From Aquimarina sp. AU58 (GTDB taxonomy: Bacteria; Bacteroidota; Bacteroidia; Flavobacteriales; Flavobacteriaceae): a stretch of 64,000 nucleotides of DNA. The stretch spans positions 1,302,001-1,366,000 of the forward strand of contig NZ_OMPD01000014.1 of the NCBI RefSeq assembly GCF_900312745.1. Reading direction: 5' to 3'. A program made the translations under genes and the position numbers. Positions within the stretch are counted from its first letter, which is position 1. Each line of letters starts with the position of its first letter. Under the pieces are notes generated by a model. That model ran no database searches. It saw only the letters and a list, made by a program, of their open reading frames with translations, and was not told the DNA's origin. This document shows, one piece after another, positions 16,074-23,734 of the stretch.

Positions 16074-17429
16074 TTAATCGTTTTTCCAATCAATTTTACG
16101 GGATATCATCATTATAGTTCCCAGAATTAGGAATAACCCTATGCTTCCTACTAATAATGCATAGTTTTCTAATTGGATGATTACAAATATGAATGCATAT
16201 AAAGCTGCTAAAGAAGCGGCTATGAATCCCATAAATTTGTAGCTTTTAAGTATTGCTTTAGAATACATAGAAATTAGTAAAACTACTGCACTACCCGCTA
16301 TAGCATATGCTTGTAAAAAACTTGAATGTTCTGATATAGAAATCAATAATGTATAAAACATGGTTAATGCTAATCCAATCATTAAATATTGAAAAGGATG
16401 AATATGGATTTTACTTATTGCCTGGATTAAGAAGAATACCAGAAAAGTAAGTGCAATCACCAGATATCCATATTTGGCAGCACGTTCACTTTTTTGATAC
16501 TCATCTACCGGGATCAGTAATTTTACACCAAAAGCAGAAGCGTTAATATGTGGCAGTTCTCCAAAAAATTCCTGCTCAAACTCTCTGTTGATTTGTAATA
16601 CTTTCCAATTGGCTTTAAAACCTTGATCAGAGATTTGTTTGGTTTTGGTATCAGGTAGATAATTACCATTAAAACTTGGTGAGGCCCAATTTGATGTCAT
16701 AGATACATTGGTTTCACGACCTACAGGTATAAATCGTAATTGTTCACTTCCATTAATCAAGAGATCCAGGCTAAAATCAACTGTACTTTCTTTGGGTAAA
16801 GAATTATCTTTTAGAAATTTGGTTTCCAGAGTGTTTGTATATGAGTTTTGTGCATATCGAGAACGTAAAGGATATTGATCTGTTCCTAGTTTTAGTTCCA
16901 GGTTACTTCGTATACCCTTTAGGTTTGTTGAGTTCACTTGCACAGTAGCTTTGTTCCATAAGATATCTGCTTCTGCGATATCCTGTGTTTCGAAGTTTGG
17001 AGTAGTAAAAGAGCCTGTTATTTTCATATCAGCAGTATATACTACAGACTCATAGATACTTCTTCCCAGAGTTTCAGACTCGATATTGGCTTTTATATCT
17101 AATGTGTTAGGAAAGAAAAAAGCATATTTTATAGTAATAATATCTTCTTCGTTATAGGATTTTGTTTTATCATCCCAGGTTTTTTTTAAAGTATGTACCT
17201 GATATGGGATTTTAAGAATCGGACCATATAATAGTACTTCATTTCCCCATTTTTGATTAATCTCCTTAACGACTTCTTCTTGTCTATAAGAGCGTTCTCG
17301 TATTAAATCTTTAATGTAAGACAAAGGGATTAATAATACTAAAATTAGTATTCCGACCATTAGCATTCGAACGGTAATTGAAGTCTTTAACCATTGACCA
17401 AAGGACTTTTTTTGTTTTTGGGTTTCCAT
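16074..17429 (-). CDS. creD: CreD-family inner-membrane protein
   Basis: CreD (formerly Cet) is an inner-membrane protein of the CreBC regulon in Enterobacteria, linked to envelope integrity and colicin/beta-lactam tolerance; its biochemistry is unknown. This 451-residue protein has one N-terminal span (about 20-40), a large extracytoplasmic domain starting with the family block EVLLYGPILKIPY, and a cluster of five or six helices after about residue 320, the family layout. It is last in a minus-strand operon with DUF1361, two small membrane proteins and a Coq4-like protein. No CreBC pair is visible here. Confidence 0.93.
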   Translation of the reverse strand: METQKQKKSFGQWLKTSITVRMLMVGILILVLLIPLSYIKDLIRERSYRQEEVVKEINQKWGNEVLLYGPILKIPYQVHTLKKTWDDKTKSYNEEDIITIKYAFFFPNTLDIKANIESETLGRSIYESVVYTADMKITGSFTTPNFETQDIAEADILWNKATVQVNSTNLKGIRSNLELKLGTDQYPLRSRYAQNSYTNTLETKFLKDNSLPKESTVDFSLDLLINGSEQLRFIPVGRETNVSMTSNWASPSFNGNYLPDTKTKQISDQGFKANWKVLQINREFEQEFFGELPHINASAFGVKLLIPVDEYQKSERAAKYGYLVIALTFLVFFLIQAISKIHIHPFQYLMIGLALTMFYTLLISISEHSSFLQAYAIAGSAVVLLISMYSKAILKSYKFMGFIAASLAALYAFIFVIIQLENYALLVGSIGLFLILGTIMMISRKIDWKND

Positions 17430-17459
17430 AGATATAATATTTATAGTGATTGTATTTTT

Positions 17460-18107
17460 TTAATTGTTTTTTTCTTGATAATGTTGGATCATTCGATATG
17501 TGATGATTAGAAAACCACCAAAACCTATCGTAAATGCCCAGGTGTTAATATGTTGAGCGGGAAATAGAACTCTTTTTAGGATGTCTGATAAAATCCCTGA
17601 TGGATTTTGAAGTATATCCCAGCTGTTCCATCTCAATACTCTTCCCAGATATATCCCAAAACCACACAATAATAGAATGCAGTATGAGAAGAGATTTGTG
17701 ATTTTTTTTGAGAATTTTTCAAGAAGTAGTGTTTGCATCATCCATAAAGAAGCAAAACCAATAATTAAACCATTAATGGCAAAGGATAGAATAAGTAAAA
17801 CATCAAACCAAACAGACTGTAGGTTACTTAATCTGATATGCTGTAAATCGGTTAAGATATATGGAGAGTTGGGTAAAAATAAGAGCCATATCACAAAACC
17901 TAACCAGAAAATGATTTGATTTGTTTTGCGTATGCTTAGTAATATTGTAATACCGTAAGGGATACATGCCAAAAAGAGATTCCAGACCAGGAATAGATAA
18001 AAAGAAGATTCTGTTTTTAAAATTCTGATTGCTAGTAATAATAAACTAAACGTAACTGAAAACGTAAATAGTTTTATGAAAGGTATTTGTTTTTCTATAA
18101 TATTCAT
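17460..18107 (-). CDS. DUF1361 multi-spanning membrane protein
   Basis: This 215-residue protein has six or seven hydrophobic segments. It contains the DUF1361 hallmark WLLFLPNSPYILTDLQHI in the middle and a LGRVLRWNSWDIL segment after it. Function unknown; the family occurs in Firmicutes and Bacteroidota. It lies 30 bases upstream of creD and 12 bases after the preceding small membrane gene, so it is part of the same operon. Confidence 0.9.
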   Translation of the reverse strand: MNIIEKQIPFIKLFTFSVTFSLLLLAIRILKTESSFYLFLVWNLFLACIPYGITILLSIRKTNQIIFWLGFVIWLLFLPNSPYILTDLQHIRLSNLQSVWFDVLLILSFAINGLIIGFASLWMMQTLLLEKFSKKITNLFSYCILLLCGFGIYLGRVLRWNSWDILQNPSGILSDILKRVLFPAQHINTWAFTIGFGGFLIITYRMIQHYQEKNN

Positions 18108-18119
18108 AATAATTAATAT

Positions 18120-18404
18120 TTATACGATTTGGATATAGATAAGTGTAATAGGGATGTTAAGTAAAAAGAGTAGTATTGTGATTAGATTCTCTTTGGTGTC
18201 TTTTGAAAAGAAAAGCGCATTAATAATTAGAAATGCCAGAAAAATTGCATTAACAAGGAAAGCAATTCTGACATAATTAATTCCTATATGCAATAGTGTA
18301 CTCCATTTAAAACATATGTAAAGTAATAATAGGGAGGTTCCGATAAGAAAACTAACTAGGGCTAAAGTAATCGCAATTTTATTAATAGGGTGCGCTATTT
18401 TCAT
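18120..18404 (-). CDS. Small four-helix membrane protein, tandem paralogue A
   Basis: This 94-residue protein is made almost entirely of three or four hydrophobic segments. It is clearly paralogous to the next gene: both begin MKI--PINK, have a SFL(I/L)GT(S/L)LLL first helix, and share KENL(I/T)T and LNIPIT(L/I) near the end. It lies 10 bases downstream of its paralogue in the same operon. I recognise no family. The tandem pair could form a heteromer. Confidence 0.75.
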   Translation of the reverse strand: MKIAHPINKIAITLALVSFLIGTSLLLLYICFKWSTLLHIGINYVRIAFLVNAIFLAFLIINALFFSKDTKENLITILLFLLNIPITLIYIQIV

Positions 18405-18414
18405 AATGATGAGA

Positions 18415-18726
18415 TTAAAAATATTTTAGAAATGGGTTGTTCATTACGATAATGATATACCCAATAGTAATTGGGATATTGAGAACGACCAGTATGATCG
18501 TTGTTAAATTCTCTTTGTAGTACTGGTAGTTGATGATGGCATTGGTTATGATCCCTACAAAGACGATTACATTAAGAACTGATGCTATGATCACATAAAA
18601 AAGACCTATGTCTAATACGATATTGGATTGAGAAATTAAAAAGAACAGTAATAGTAAAGTTCCCAAAAGAAAGCTTATGGTTGCTATGATAAGCGCATTT
18701 TTGTTAATTGGTTGTATGATTTTCAT
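18415..18726 (-). CDS. Small four-helix membrane protein, tandem paralogue B
   Basis: This 103-residue paralogue of the neighbouring gene has the same helix order and matching ends (MKIIQPINK at the start and LNIPITIGYI near the C-terminus), with about nine extra C-terminal residues. Its ATG overlaps the stop of the upstream Coq4-like gene in an ATGA, which implies translational coupling. Function unknown. Confidence 0.78.
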   Translation of the reverse strand: MKIIQPINKNALIIATISFLLGTLLLLFFLISQSNIVLDIGLFYVIIASVLNVIVFVGIITNAIINYQYYKENLTTIILVVLNIPITIGYIIIVMNNPFLKYF

Positions 18727-19184
18727 AATGATGAGATTAAAAATGTGGTTTTCAAGGTTTGTACAGATTGATGTAAAAGCTTTTTGTAATCCAGTTGGTA
18801 AAAAGGATAAGCAGTTTTGCCTTTTCGATATGCTTTTTTAAAAAGTTTGATCTTGTCTGGATAGAATAGGGTGCCTAGTACTATAACAGAGATTAGATAT
18901 ATTGTGCGTTTACCATTTCCTAAAAGATAATACTGCATAGCCACCTCTTCAGAAACAGAGATACCAATATTGGTTAATACATGAAAAACGTCATGGTTTT
19001 CTAATTTGGGTTGTGGGCTAAAATCATGTTGTAGCAAAAAGCAACCTAAATGAAACCCAAGACTTCCTTTGGGATATGTAATAAGTGTTTTTACCGAAAT
19101 ATCCCAGGATGGTTGTTTTTTAAACCATTTTTGATACGGCTTTTTACTTAACTCATAAATTGTTTCTAATATAAATGCTCTCAT
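18723..19184 (-). CDS. Coq4-like protein
   Basis: This 153-residue protein carries the Coq4 signature HDxxH-x(11)-E (HDVFHVLTNIGISVSEE, about residues 64-80), which in ubiquinone synthesis holds a divalent metal in a scaffold of the COQ complex. Flavobacteria make menaquinone, so a role in ubiquinone synthesis is unlikely; the Coq4 fold may serve another lipid or quinone. It is the first gene of the operon running to creD, and a perfect inverted repeat (19201-19219) lies 16 bases upstream of its ATG. Family call from motif and length. Confidence 0.7.
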   Translation of the reverse strand: MRAFILETIYELSKKPYQKWFKKQPSWDISVKTLITYPKGSLGFHLGCFLLQHDFSPQPKLENHDVFHVLTNIGISVSEEVAMQYYLLGNGKRTIYLISVIVLGTLFYPDKIKLFKKAYRKGKTAYPFYQLDYKKLLHQSVQTLKTTFLISSL

Positions 19185-19200
19185 TTTTTTATTTTAAAAG

Positions 19201-19219
19201 TACTTTGTTTTTCAAAGTA
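19201..19219. promoter_or_regulatory. Inverted repeat TACTTTG-N5-CAAAGTA, copy 1 (candidate operator)
   Basis: This perfect 7-bp inverted repeat with a 5-base spacer lies 16 bases upstream of the Coq4-creD operon and just downstream of the winged-helix regulator gene. The same repeat occurs at 20278-20296. The minus strand contains TTTACTTTG, close to a -7 box, so a bound regulator could block transcription. It is a candidate operator of the adjacent regulator. Confidence 0.65.
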
Positions 19220-19239
19220 AAATGATAAAAAAAATATAA

Positions 19240-19533
19240 CTACTGTTTTAGTAATTTTTCAATAGCTTCTACGTGTTTTTTAAAAGCTTCTCGGCCTTTT
19301 TTGGTAACACTGTACCTTGTATTAGGTTTTCTGCCTATAAATGATTTTTCTACTATAATATATTCTTCTTTTTCCAAAGCTTTAGTATGACTGGCTAAGT
19401 TACCATCGGTAGCTCCCAGAAGCTCTTTTAGTGTTTTGAAATCTGCATATTCGTTAACAATCAATATCGACATAATTCCTAATCGAATTCGATGATCAAA
19501 AGCTTTGTTTATATTGTTAATTATATTTTTCAT
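19240..19533 (-). CDS. Winged-helix transcriptional regulator (HTH_34/PadR-like)
   Basis: This 97-residue single-domain DNA-binding protein has helices 1-3 over residues 5-55 (NKAFDHRIRLGIMSIL, FKTLKELLGATDG, NLASHTKALEKEEYI). The wing is the basic FIGRKPNTRYSVTKKG, typical of HTH_34 (PF13601) regulators. It has no effector domain, and in such small regulators the signal is unknown. Genes for membrane proteins lie on both sides and two copies of a perfect 19-bp inverted repeat flank it, so it probably controls them. The start is the only sensible ATG. Confidence 0.88.
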   Translation of the reverse strand: MKNIINNINKAFDHRIRLGIMSILIVNEYADFKTLKELLGATDGNLASHTKALEKEEYIIVEKSFIGRKPNTRYSVTKKGREAFKKHVEAIEKLLKQ

Positions 19534-19644
19534 TCTTTATTCCCGTGAGGGAAGAAACTTTTCAAATTTTATATTTAGTTTAACCCGATTGAATTACATT
19601 TATATATAAATCAAAAACTAATTTATATGATAAGGATTGCTACT

Positions 19645-20268
19645 TTATGGTTTAGATTTTGAATTTGAAGTCTCATTAAAATATATCAGGCTTCCGTATA
19701 TAATATGCATTATACCAAATCCCAGCACCCAAAACCAGAAACCATATCCAGGATAAATTGCGCAGATCAAACCTAATACAATTTCTATATATCCCAAATA
19801 TTTTACATTACCAATTGTATATTTTGATGCATTTACCAGGGCAAGACCATAAAAAATAAGCATTAATGAACCGGTAAGACCATAATGATCGCTGGATATT
19901 TTTATAATGATATAAATACCACCAGTAACTAATGGAATCAAAAAAGCGGTAAGTAATCGTTTGGAAGCACTATTCCATAAGGTTTCGTTATTTTTTTTTG
20001 CTTTTGTAATACTTAATATGATAGCCGTAATAATGCTTAGAAAAGCAACTGCAACCAAATCTAATAGGATATAATTAAATATTTTACCATCTAGAATAAG
20101 GTAGTTTCTTCCGCTAATACTAACCAGATAATACGCAACAGCAGCGCCAATTAGCGCATAGATGCCAGCCATTATTCCTGATAAACCACTAAGTGAGAAA
20201 AAACGAGATGATTTGTTCATCATATCTTTGATCTCTGTAATGTCTTTTAAGTATTCTTCTGTGCTCAT
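19645..20268 (-). CDS. Six-helix membrane protein of unknown function next to regulator
   Basis: This protein has about 207 residues from the Met at 20268. A short cytoplasmic N-terminus (STEEYLKDITEIKDMM) precedes about six hydrophobic segments. The frame's earlier Met (20292) falls inside the inverted repeat 20278-20296, so 20268 is preferred. It lies 111 bases upstream of the regulator gene on the same strand. Membrane proteins with this N-terminus beside an HTH_34 regulator and creD are, as I recall, a recurring flavobacterial arrangement. Function unknown. Confidence 0.78.
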   Translation of the reverse strand: MSTEEYLKDITEIKDMMNKSSRFFSLSGLSGIMAGIYALIGAAVAYYLVSISGRNYLILDGKIFNYILLDLVAVAFLSIITAIILSITKAKKNNETLWNSASKRLLTAFLIPLVTGGIYIIIKISSDHYGLTGSLMLIFYGLALVNASKYTIGNVKYLGYIEIVLGLICAIYPGYGFWFWVLGFGIMHIIYGSLIYFNETSNSKSKP

Positions 20269-20277
20269 ATTAAAAAG

Positions 20278-20296
20278 TACTTTGAAATACAAAGTA
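20278..20296. promoter_or_regulatory. Inverted repeat TACTTTG-N5-CAAAGTA, copy 2 (candidate operator)
   Basis: This second copy has arms identical to 19201-19219 and the same 5-base spacing (spacer AAATA here, TTTTT there). It ends 9 bases upstream of the membrane-protein ATG at 20268. Same arms, same geometry and placement before two operons flanking one regulator gene make chance unlikely. Confidence 0.68.
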
Positions 20297-20604
20297 AAGT
20301 TAAAATATTGAATTGTGCAAATTTTAATGTGCTTTGTTGTATTCTAGAATGCTTTCGATATAATAGGTCTAGACATATGATTAATATTGGTTGGATATTT
20401 TTTTAGCATAAATGGATATAAAATCAGATTTTGTGATGGCACTTGTTACGAAAGGATTTTGACCTATTTTATAAAAAAGTCTAAACCACTTCAAAAGGAA
20501 AGAAATACAAAACCGCAAATTTCATGTGAAATTTGCGGTTCTACAGATAATGTTTACCTTAATCTAAGTCTATTAAATAGTTTGATTAAAGCATTTTTTG
20601 TTAT
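20297..20604. other. Intergenic region between minus-strand operons
   Basis: About 310 bases, holding the upstream side of the 20278-20296 repeat and the hairpin at 20511-20540. Nothing else is recognisable. Confidence 0.45.
20511..20540 (-). terminator. Hairpin terminator of the 20605-21258 gene
   Basis: AACCGCAAATTTCA and TGAAATTTGCGGTT form a nearly perfect palindrome (14-bp arms, TG centre) downstream of the minus-strand lipoprotein gene. The minus strand then reads TTGTATTTCTTT. Confidence 0.7.
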
Positions 20605-21258
20605 TTATGGGCATTGGGGCCCACGGCATGGATCAGTTGGAGGTTTTTGTTTTCCTTTGATTAATTTTGTAGACCATTTACCACATCCATCATTTAGGTT
20701 GTAAATTGTATATAACAGACCTTTGGGGGAAGTAAAAAGATTTTTTTCATTTTGGGTGGCTAATGTTAGTGAGCATGTCCATTTTCCACCCGTAAATGAT
20801 ACAAAGAGTTTATTTTTAGGATTTGTAGAGTTTTTTGTATAGGTCTGCAGCGGAGCCCAAGTTATCGGATCACGTGTGGTTACTCCCACATCTTTACCTA
20901 CTTTTGTAGCAATCATCCATACTGCAGTAGCATCACCACCACCTTGCACTATTTGAGGAGTGAGACCACGACTAACTCTTCTTGCATTTTCACGGGGTCC
21001 AGGATCATCACCTGGTCTTGGAGGTCGTGGAGGAGGACAGTCATGACTGTCTATATATGCTACGTGCTCCCACCCAGCAGGAATAGGCTGGCCAAAACAT
21101 ATATCTTGTGTTTCACATGCAGATGAGTTTTTTTGTAAATCCGATACAATAAGATCGTTTTCTGTTGCGTCAATTTGTTCCGTAATTTCATCTTTTTGAC
21201 AGGATACTAGTACTAGTACTGCTGCCAAAAGATAAGATAGCATTTTTGTTTGTTTCAT
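20605..21258 (-). CDS. Lipoprotein of unknown function with proline-rich linker
   Basis: This 217-residue protein has a lipoprotein signal ending in LVLVSC (residues 13-20). After a short Cys-containing segment (SACETQDICFG) comes a Pro/Arg/Asp-rich linker (CPPPRPPRPGDDPGPRE, about 74-90) and a C-terminal domain with paired cysteines (WTCSLTL, DGCGKWS) that ends CRGPQCP. Several Cys pairs suggest disulphides outside the membrane. I recognise no family. It is monocistronic. Confidence 0.75.
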   Translation of the reverse strand: MKQTKMLSYLLAAVLVLVSCQKDEITEQIDATENDLIVSDLQKNSSACETQDICFGQPIPAGWEHVAYIDSHDCPPPRPPRPGDDPGPRENARRVSRGLTPQIVQGGGDATAVWMIATKVGKDVGVTTRDPITWAPLQTYTKNSTNPKNKLFVSFTGGKWTCSLTLATQNEKNLFTSPKGLLYTIYNLNDGCGKWSTKLIKGKQKPPTDPCRGPQCP

Positions 21259-21764
21259 AATTAATAAGTTTTAAGATTATAAAATGGTTGTATTAAAATG
21301 TTCTAAATCTTTATTTTTTTAATAGTTAAAAGAATTGTTTTGCGATGTTTTTATTAGAATTCTTGTCGACTAGAATTGCTACGAAATCATTCCATTATCC
21401 TTATAATAAAAAAGTACGTTTTCAATTAGTGCTAGCAACTATTTTAAAAACTTTAATTAAGTATTTAATACATTTGATACACATTTTTCACATCAGTATT
21501 AAAGGCTTCAATTGCCTAATCATTTGAAGAAAAAGTGTGTAAAAAAAAGTAAAGATCATTTTGTAAATCTAAATTTTAACAGCTTACTTTTGAAATGGAT
21601 CATAGGAAAAAAATGCAATTTATAAGGACAATCAATTGTTTTTTTATGGTTTTTCCGTCTGTTGCAAAATTGTCCTTATTCTTAGTACTTTTGATCTGTT
21701 GATCTTGTATTAGACCTCAATGATTTGCGATTGAAATTTATATTTTAAACCGTATTTTTGAAAT
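21259..21764. other. 506-base intergenic region with a spaced inverted repeat
   Basis: This AT-rich region lies between divergent genes. ATAAGGACAAT near 21622-21632 is repeated inverted as ATTGTCCTTAT at 21669-21679, 11-bp arms about 36 bases apart around a T-rich stretch. It could be a structured RNA or paired protein sites. A 60-codon ORF at 21345-21527 shows no family features. Confidence 0.4.
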
Positions 21765-22127
21765 ATGAATCCAGCAGAAGAATACATTTTAAGACAATCA
21801 GAGCCTTTTAAATCTATATTGCTTCATCTACAGGTGGTGGTTGAAATGACACTACCAGAAGTTGAATTGTTGTTTAAATGGAGAGTTCCTTTTTATTATA
21901 TGGATAAAAGTCCGATCTGTTATCTTAATGTAACTAAAGGCTATGTAGATGTAGGATTTTGGAGCGCGCAGTATTTTACCAAACACCAGGAAAAACTAGA
22001 ATCTGATAAAAGAAAATATGTAAAATCTCTTCGATATCAAAACATAGAGGATATCAATGATCAGGTACTTATAGAAGTCCTTAAAGAGGCTTATGTTTTT
22101 AGAAATGAAAAATTTATAACTGATTAA
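21765..22127 (+). CDS. DUF1801 domain protein
   Basis: This 120-residue protein is a compact DUF1801 (YdhG-like) domain. It shows the family's start (a short helix followed by LPEVELLFKWRVPFYY), the ICYLNVTKGYVDVGFW core and the C-terminal RNEKF tail. Function unknown; probably a small cytosolic alpha/beta protein. It converges on kdsA with a 14-base overlap of the coding ends. Confidence 0.88.
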   Translation: MNPAEEYILRQSEPFKSILLHLQVVVEMTLPEVELLFKWRVPFYYMDKSPICYLNVTKGYVDVGFWSAQYFTKHQEKLESDKRKYVKSLRYQNIEDINDQVLIEVLKEAYVFRNEKFITD

Positions 22128-22932
22128 CCGTTTGTCTAATGGCAACCAAATTGCTCAATAGCTTTTCCAGGTGATCAAGATGTAACATGTTTGCACCATC
22201 ACTTTTTGCATTTGCAGGATCGAAGTGTGTTTCCATAAATAAACCATCTACGCCAGTTACTATTCCTGCACGTGCAATAGTTTCGATCATCTCAGGTCTT
22301 CCTCCGGTTACACCACTGGATTGATTAGGTTGCTGTAACGAATGTGTTACATCGAGTACCGTAGTGCCGTACTGTTTCATTGTAGGAATCCCTCTGAAAT
22401 CAACAATCATATCCTGGTAACCAAACATAGTTCCACGATCGGTGATCATTGCATTTTCATTACCGCTATCTTTTACTTTTTTTACAGCATGTTGCATAGC
22501 TTCGGGACTCATAAATTGTCCTTTTTTTAAGTTAACCGTTTTTCCTGTTCTTGCAGCAGCAACCACAAGATCGGTTTGGCGTACCAAAAAAGCCGGGATT
22601 TGTAAAATATCTACATATTCGGCTGCAAGTGCTGCATCCTCATTTTCATGAATATCAGTAACAGTTGGGATTTCAAAAGTATCTCCAACTTTACGTAGGA
22701 TCTTTAATGCTTTTTCATTACCAATTCCCGTAAAACTATCAATACGACTACGGTTAGCTTTTTTAAATGACCCTTTAAAAACATAAGGAATTTTGAGCTT
22801 AGAGGTAATAGTAACCACTTTTTCTGCAATACGTAATGCCATCTCTTCTCCTTCAATAGCACAGGGTCCGGCCAGGAGAAAAAAGTTGTTTGAATCAAGG
22901 TTTTTAAGGTTTGGAATATTTTCTAATTGCAT
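22114..22932 (-). CDS. kdsA: 3-deoxy-8-phosphooctulonate (KDO-8-P) synthase
   Basis: KdsA condenses PEP with arabinose-5-phosphate to KDO-8-P for lipopolysaccharide. Motifs include FLLAGPCAIEGEE at the start, YVFKGSFKKANR, TDIHENEDA, LQIPAFLVRQTDLV and TDRGTMFGYQDMIVDFRG. At 272 residues it is normal length. A perfect minus-strand -7 box (22952-22959) lies 19 bases upstream of the ATG. No other KDO gene is adjacent. Confidence 0.96.
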   Translation of the reverse strand: MQLENIPNLKNLDSNNFFLLAGPCAIEGEEMALRIAEKVVTITSKLKIPYVFKGSFKKANRSRIDSFTGIGNEKALKILRKVGDTFEIPTVTDIHENEDAALAAEYVDILQIPAFLVRQTDLVVAAARTGKTVNLKKGQFMSPEAMQHAVKKVKDSGNENAMITDRGTMFGYQDMIVDFRGIPTMKQYGTTVLDVTHSLQQPNQSSGVTGGRPEMIETIARAGIVTGVDGLFMETHFDPANAKSDGANMLHLDHLEKLLSNLVAIRQTVNQL

Positions 22933-22951
22933 GATAGCTTATTTTATGGCG

Positions 22952-22959
22952 CAAAGATA
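22952..22959 (-). promoter_or_regulatory. -7 box of kdsA (TATCTTTG on minus strand)
   Basis: This is a perfect TAnnTTTG match 19 bases upstream of the kdsA start codon. Confidence 0.55.
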
Positions 22960-23049
22960 TGAGTTTTGTTAATGTATAAGCGATTTAACCATTAACTTTT
23001 GGTATAAAGTTTGATTCATAGATTTTTTTTATCAATTAAGCTTTTATAC

Positions 23050-23601
23050 ATGAAAAAAATATTTCTCACTATTTTGATATTGGGTGTTTTTAGTAGTAAT
23101 GCTCAGACCAGTACTAATAATGCACAAGGGACACAAAATATGTTTACTGCAAATATAATAATGCCAGGACTACGATACGAAGTAGGGTTAACTTCTAAAA
23201 CTTCATTAAGTGTTGGGGTGGGTACAGGATTCGCTTGGGTATATAGCGATGCCAGTGGCTCTGAATATGGGATTTTCCCTAATTTTGAAGGCGCATATCG
23301 TTATTATTATAATTTTAGAAGAAGAAAACAAAAAGGAAAGCGAATAGCTAATAACTCTGGAAATTATCTGGCTTTGTCGTCCTATCTAAGCATTGGAGAT
23401 CCTTTGATTGGTGATTTAGAAACAAGGTCGGATTATAATGGGGTAGTTGGCCCTGTATGGGGAATACAGAGAACCTATGAATCAAAACTTAACTGGAATT
23501 TGGAACTAGGAGTTGGTTATGGATTTAATGATAAGGAGACTTACATATCACCAATTGCCAGTTTTTCAATAGGATGGACATTCGGAAAAGATGCTAATTA
23601 A
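23050..23601 (+). CDS. Small outer-membrane-type protein of unknown function
   Basis: This protein has about 183 residues from the Met at 23050, which opens a clear signal peptide (KKIFLTILILGVFSSNAQ). The mature part consists of alternating strands with aromatic residues and glycines (LRYEVGLTSKTSLSVGVGTG, YGFNDKETYISPIASFSIGW), consistent with an eight-strand outer-membrane beta-barrel. I recognise no specific family. It lies 133 bases upstream of typA, which has its own promoter. Confidence 0.72.
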   Translation: MKKIFLTILILGVFSSNAQTSTNNAQGTQNMFTANIIMPGLRYEVGLTSKTSLSVGVGTGFAWVYSDASGSEYGIFPNFEGAYRYYYNFRRRKQKGKRIANNSGNYLALSSYLSIGDPLIGDLETRSDYNGVVGPVWGIQRTYESKLNWNLELGVGYGFNDKETYISPIASFSIGWTFGKDAN

Positions 23602-23704
23602 TAGACAATGAGTTGGTTATAGTGTTTTTTTTGTTTTTTTTGAATAATATTCCCCTATTTATTAATAATTAAAATTTTCGTATACAACCTGTCAAAATAT
23701 CTCG

Positions 23705-23712
23705 TACCTTTG
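23705..23712 (+). promoter_or_regulatory. -7 box of typA (TACCTTTG)
   Basis: This is a perfect TAnnTTTG match 22 bases before the typA ATG. Between them, a five-codon frame (ATG 23724 to TGA 23738) overlaps the typA start in an ATGA. Confidence 0.6.
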
Positions 23713-23734
23713 CACCCTTAAAAATGAGGCGTTT

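Noticed and set aside
21345..21527. 60-codon ORF in the gap before the DUF1801 gene
   Set aside because: No recognisable motif or promoter; composition like random AT-rich DNA.
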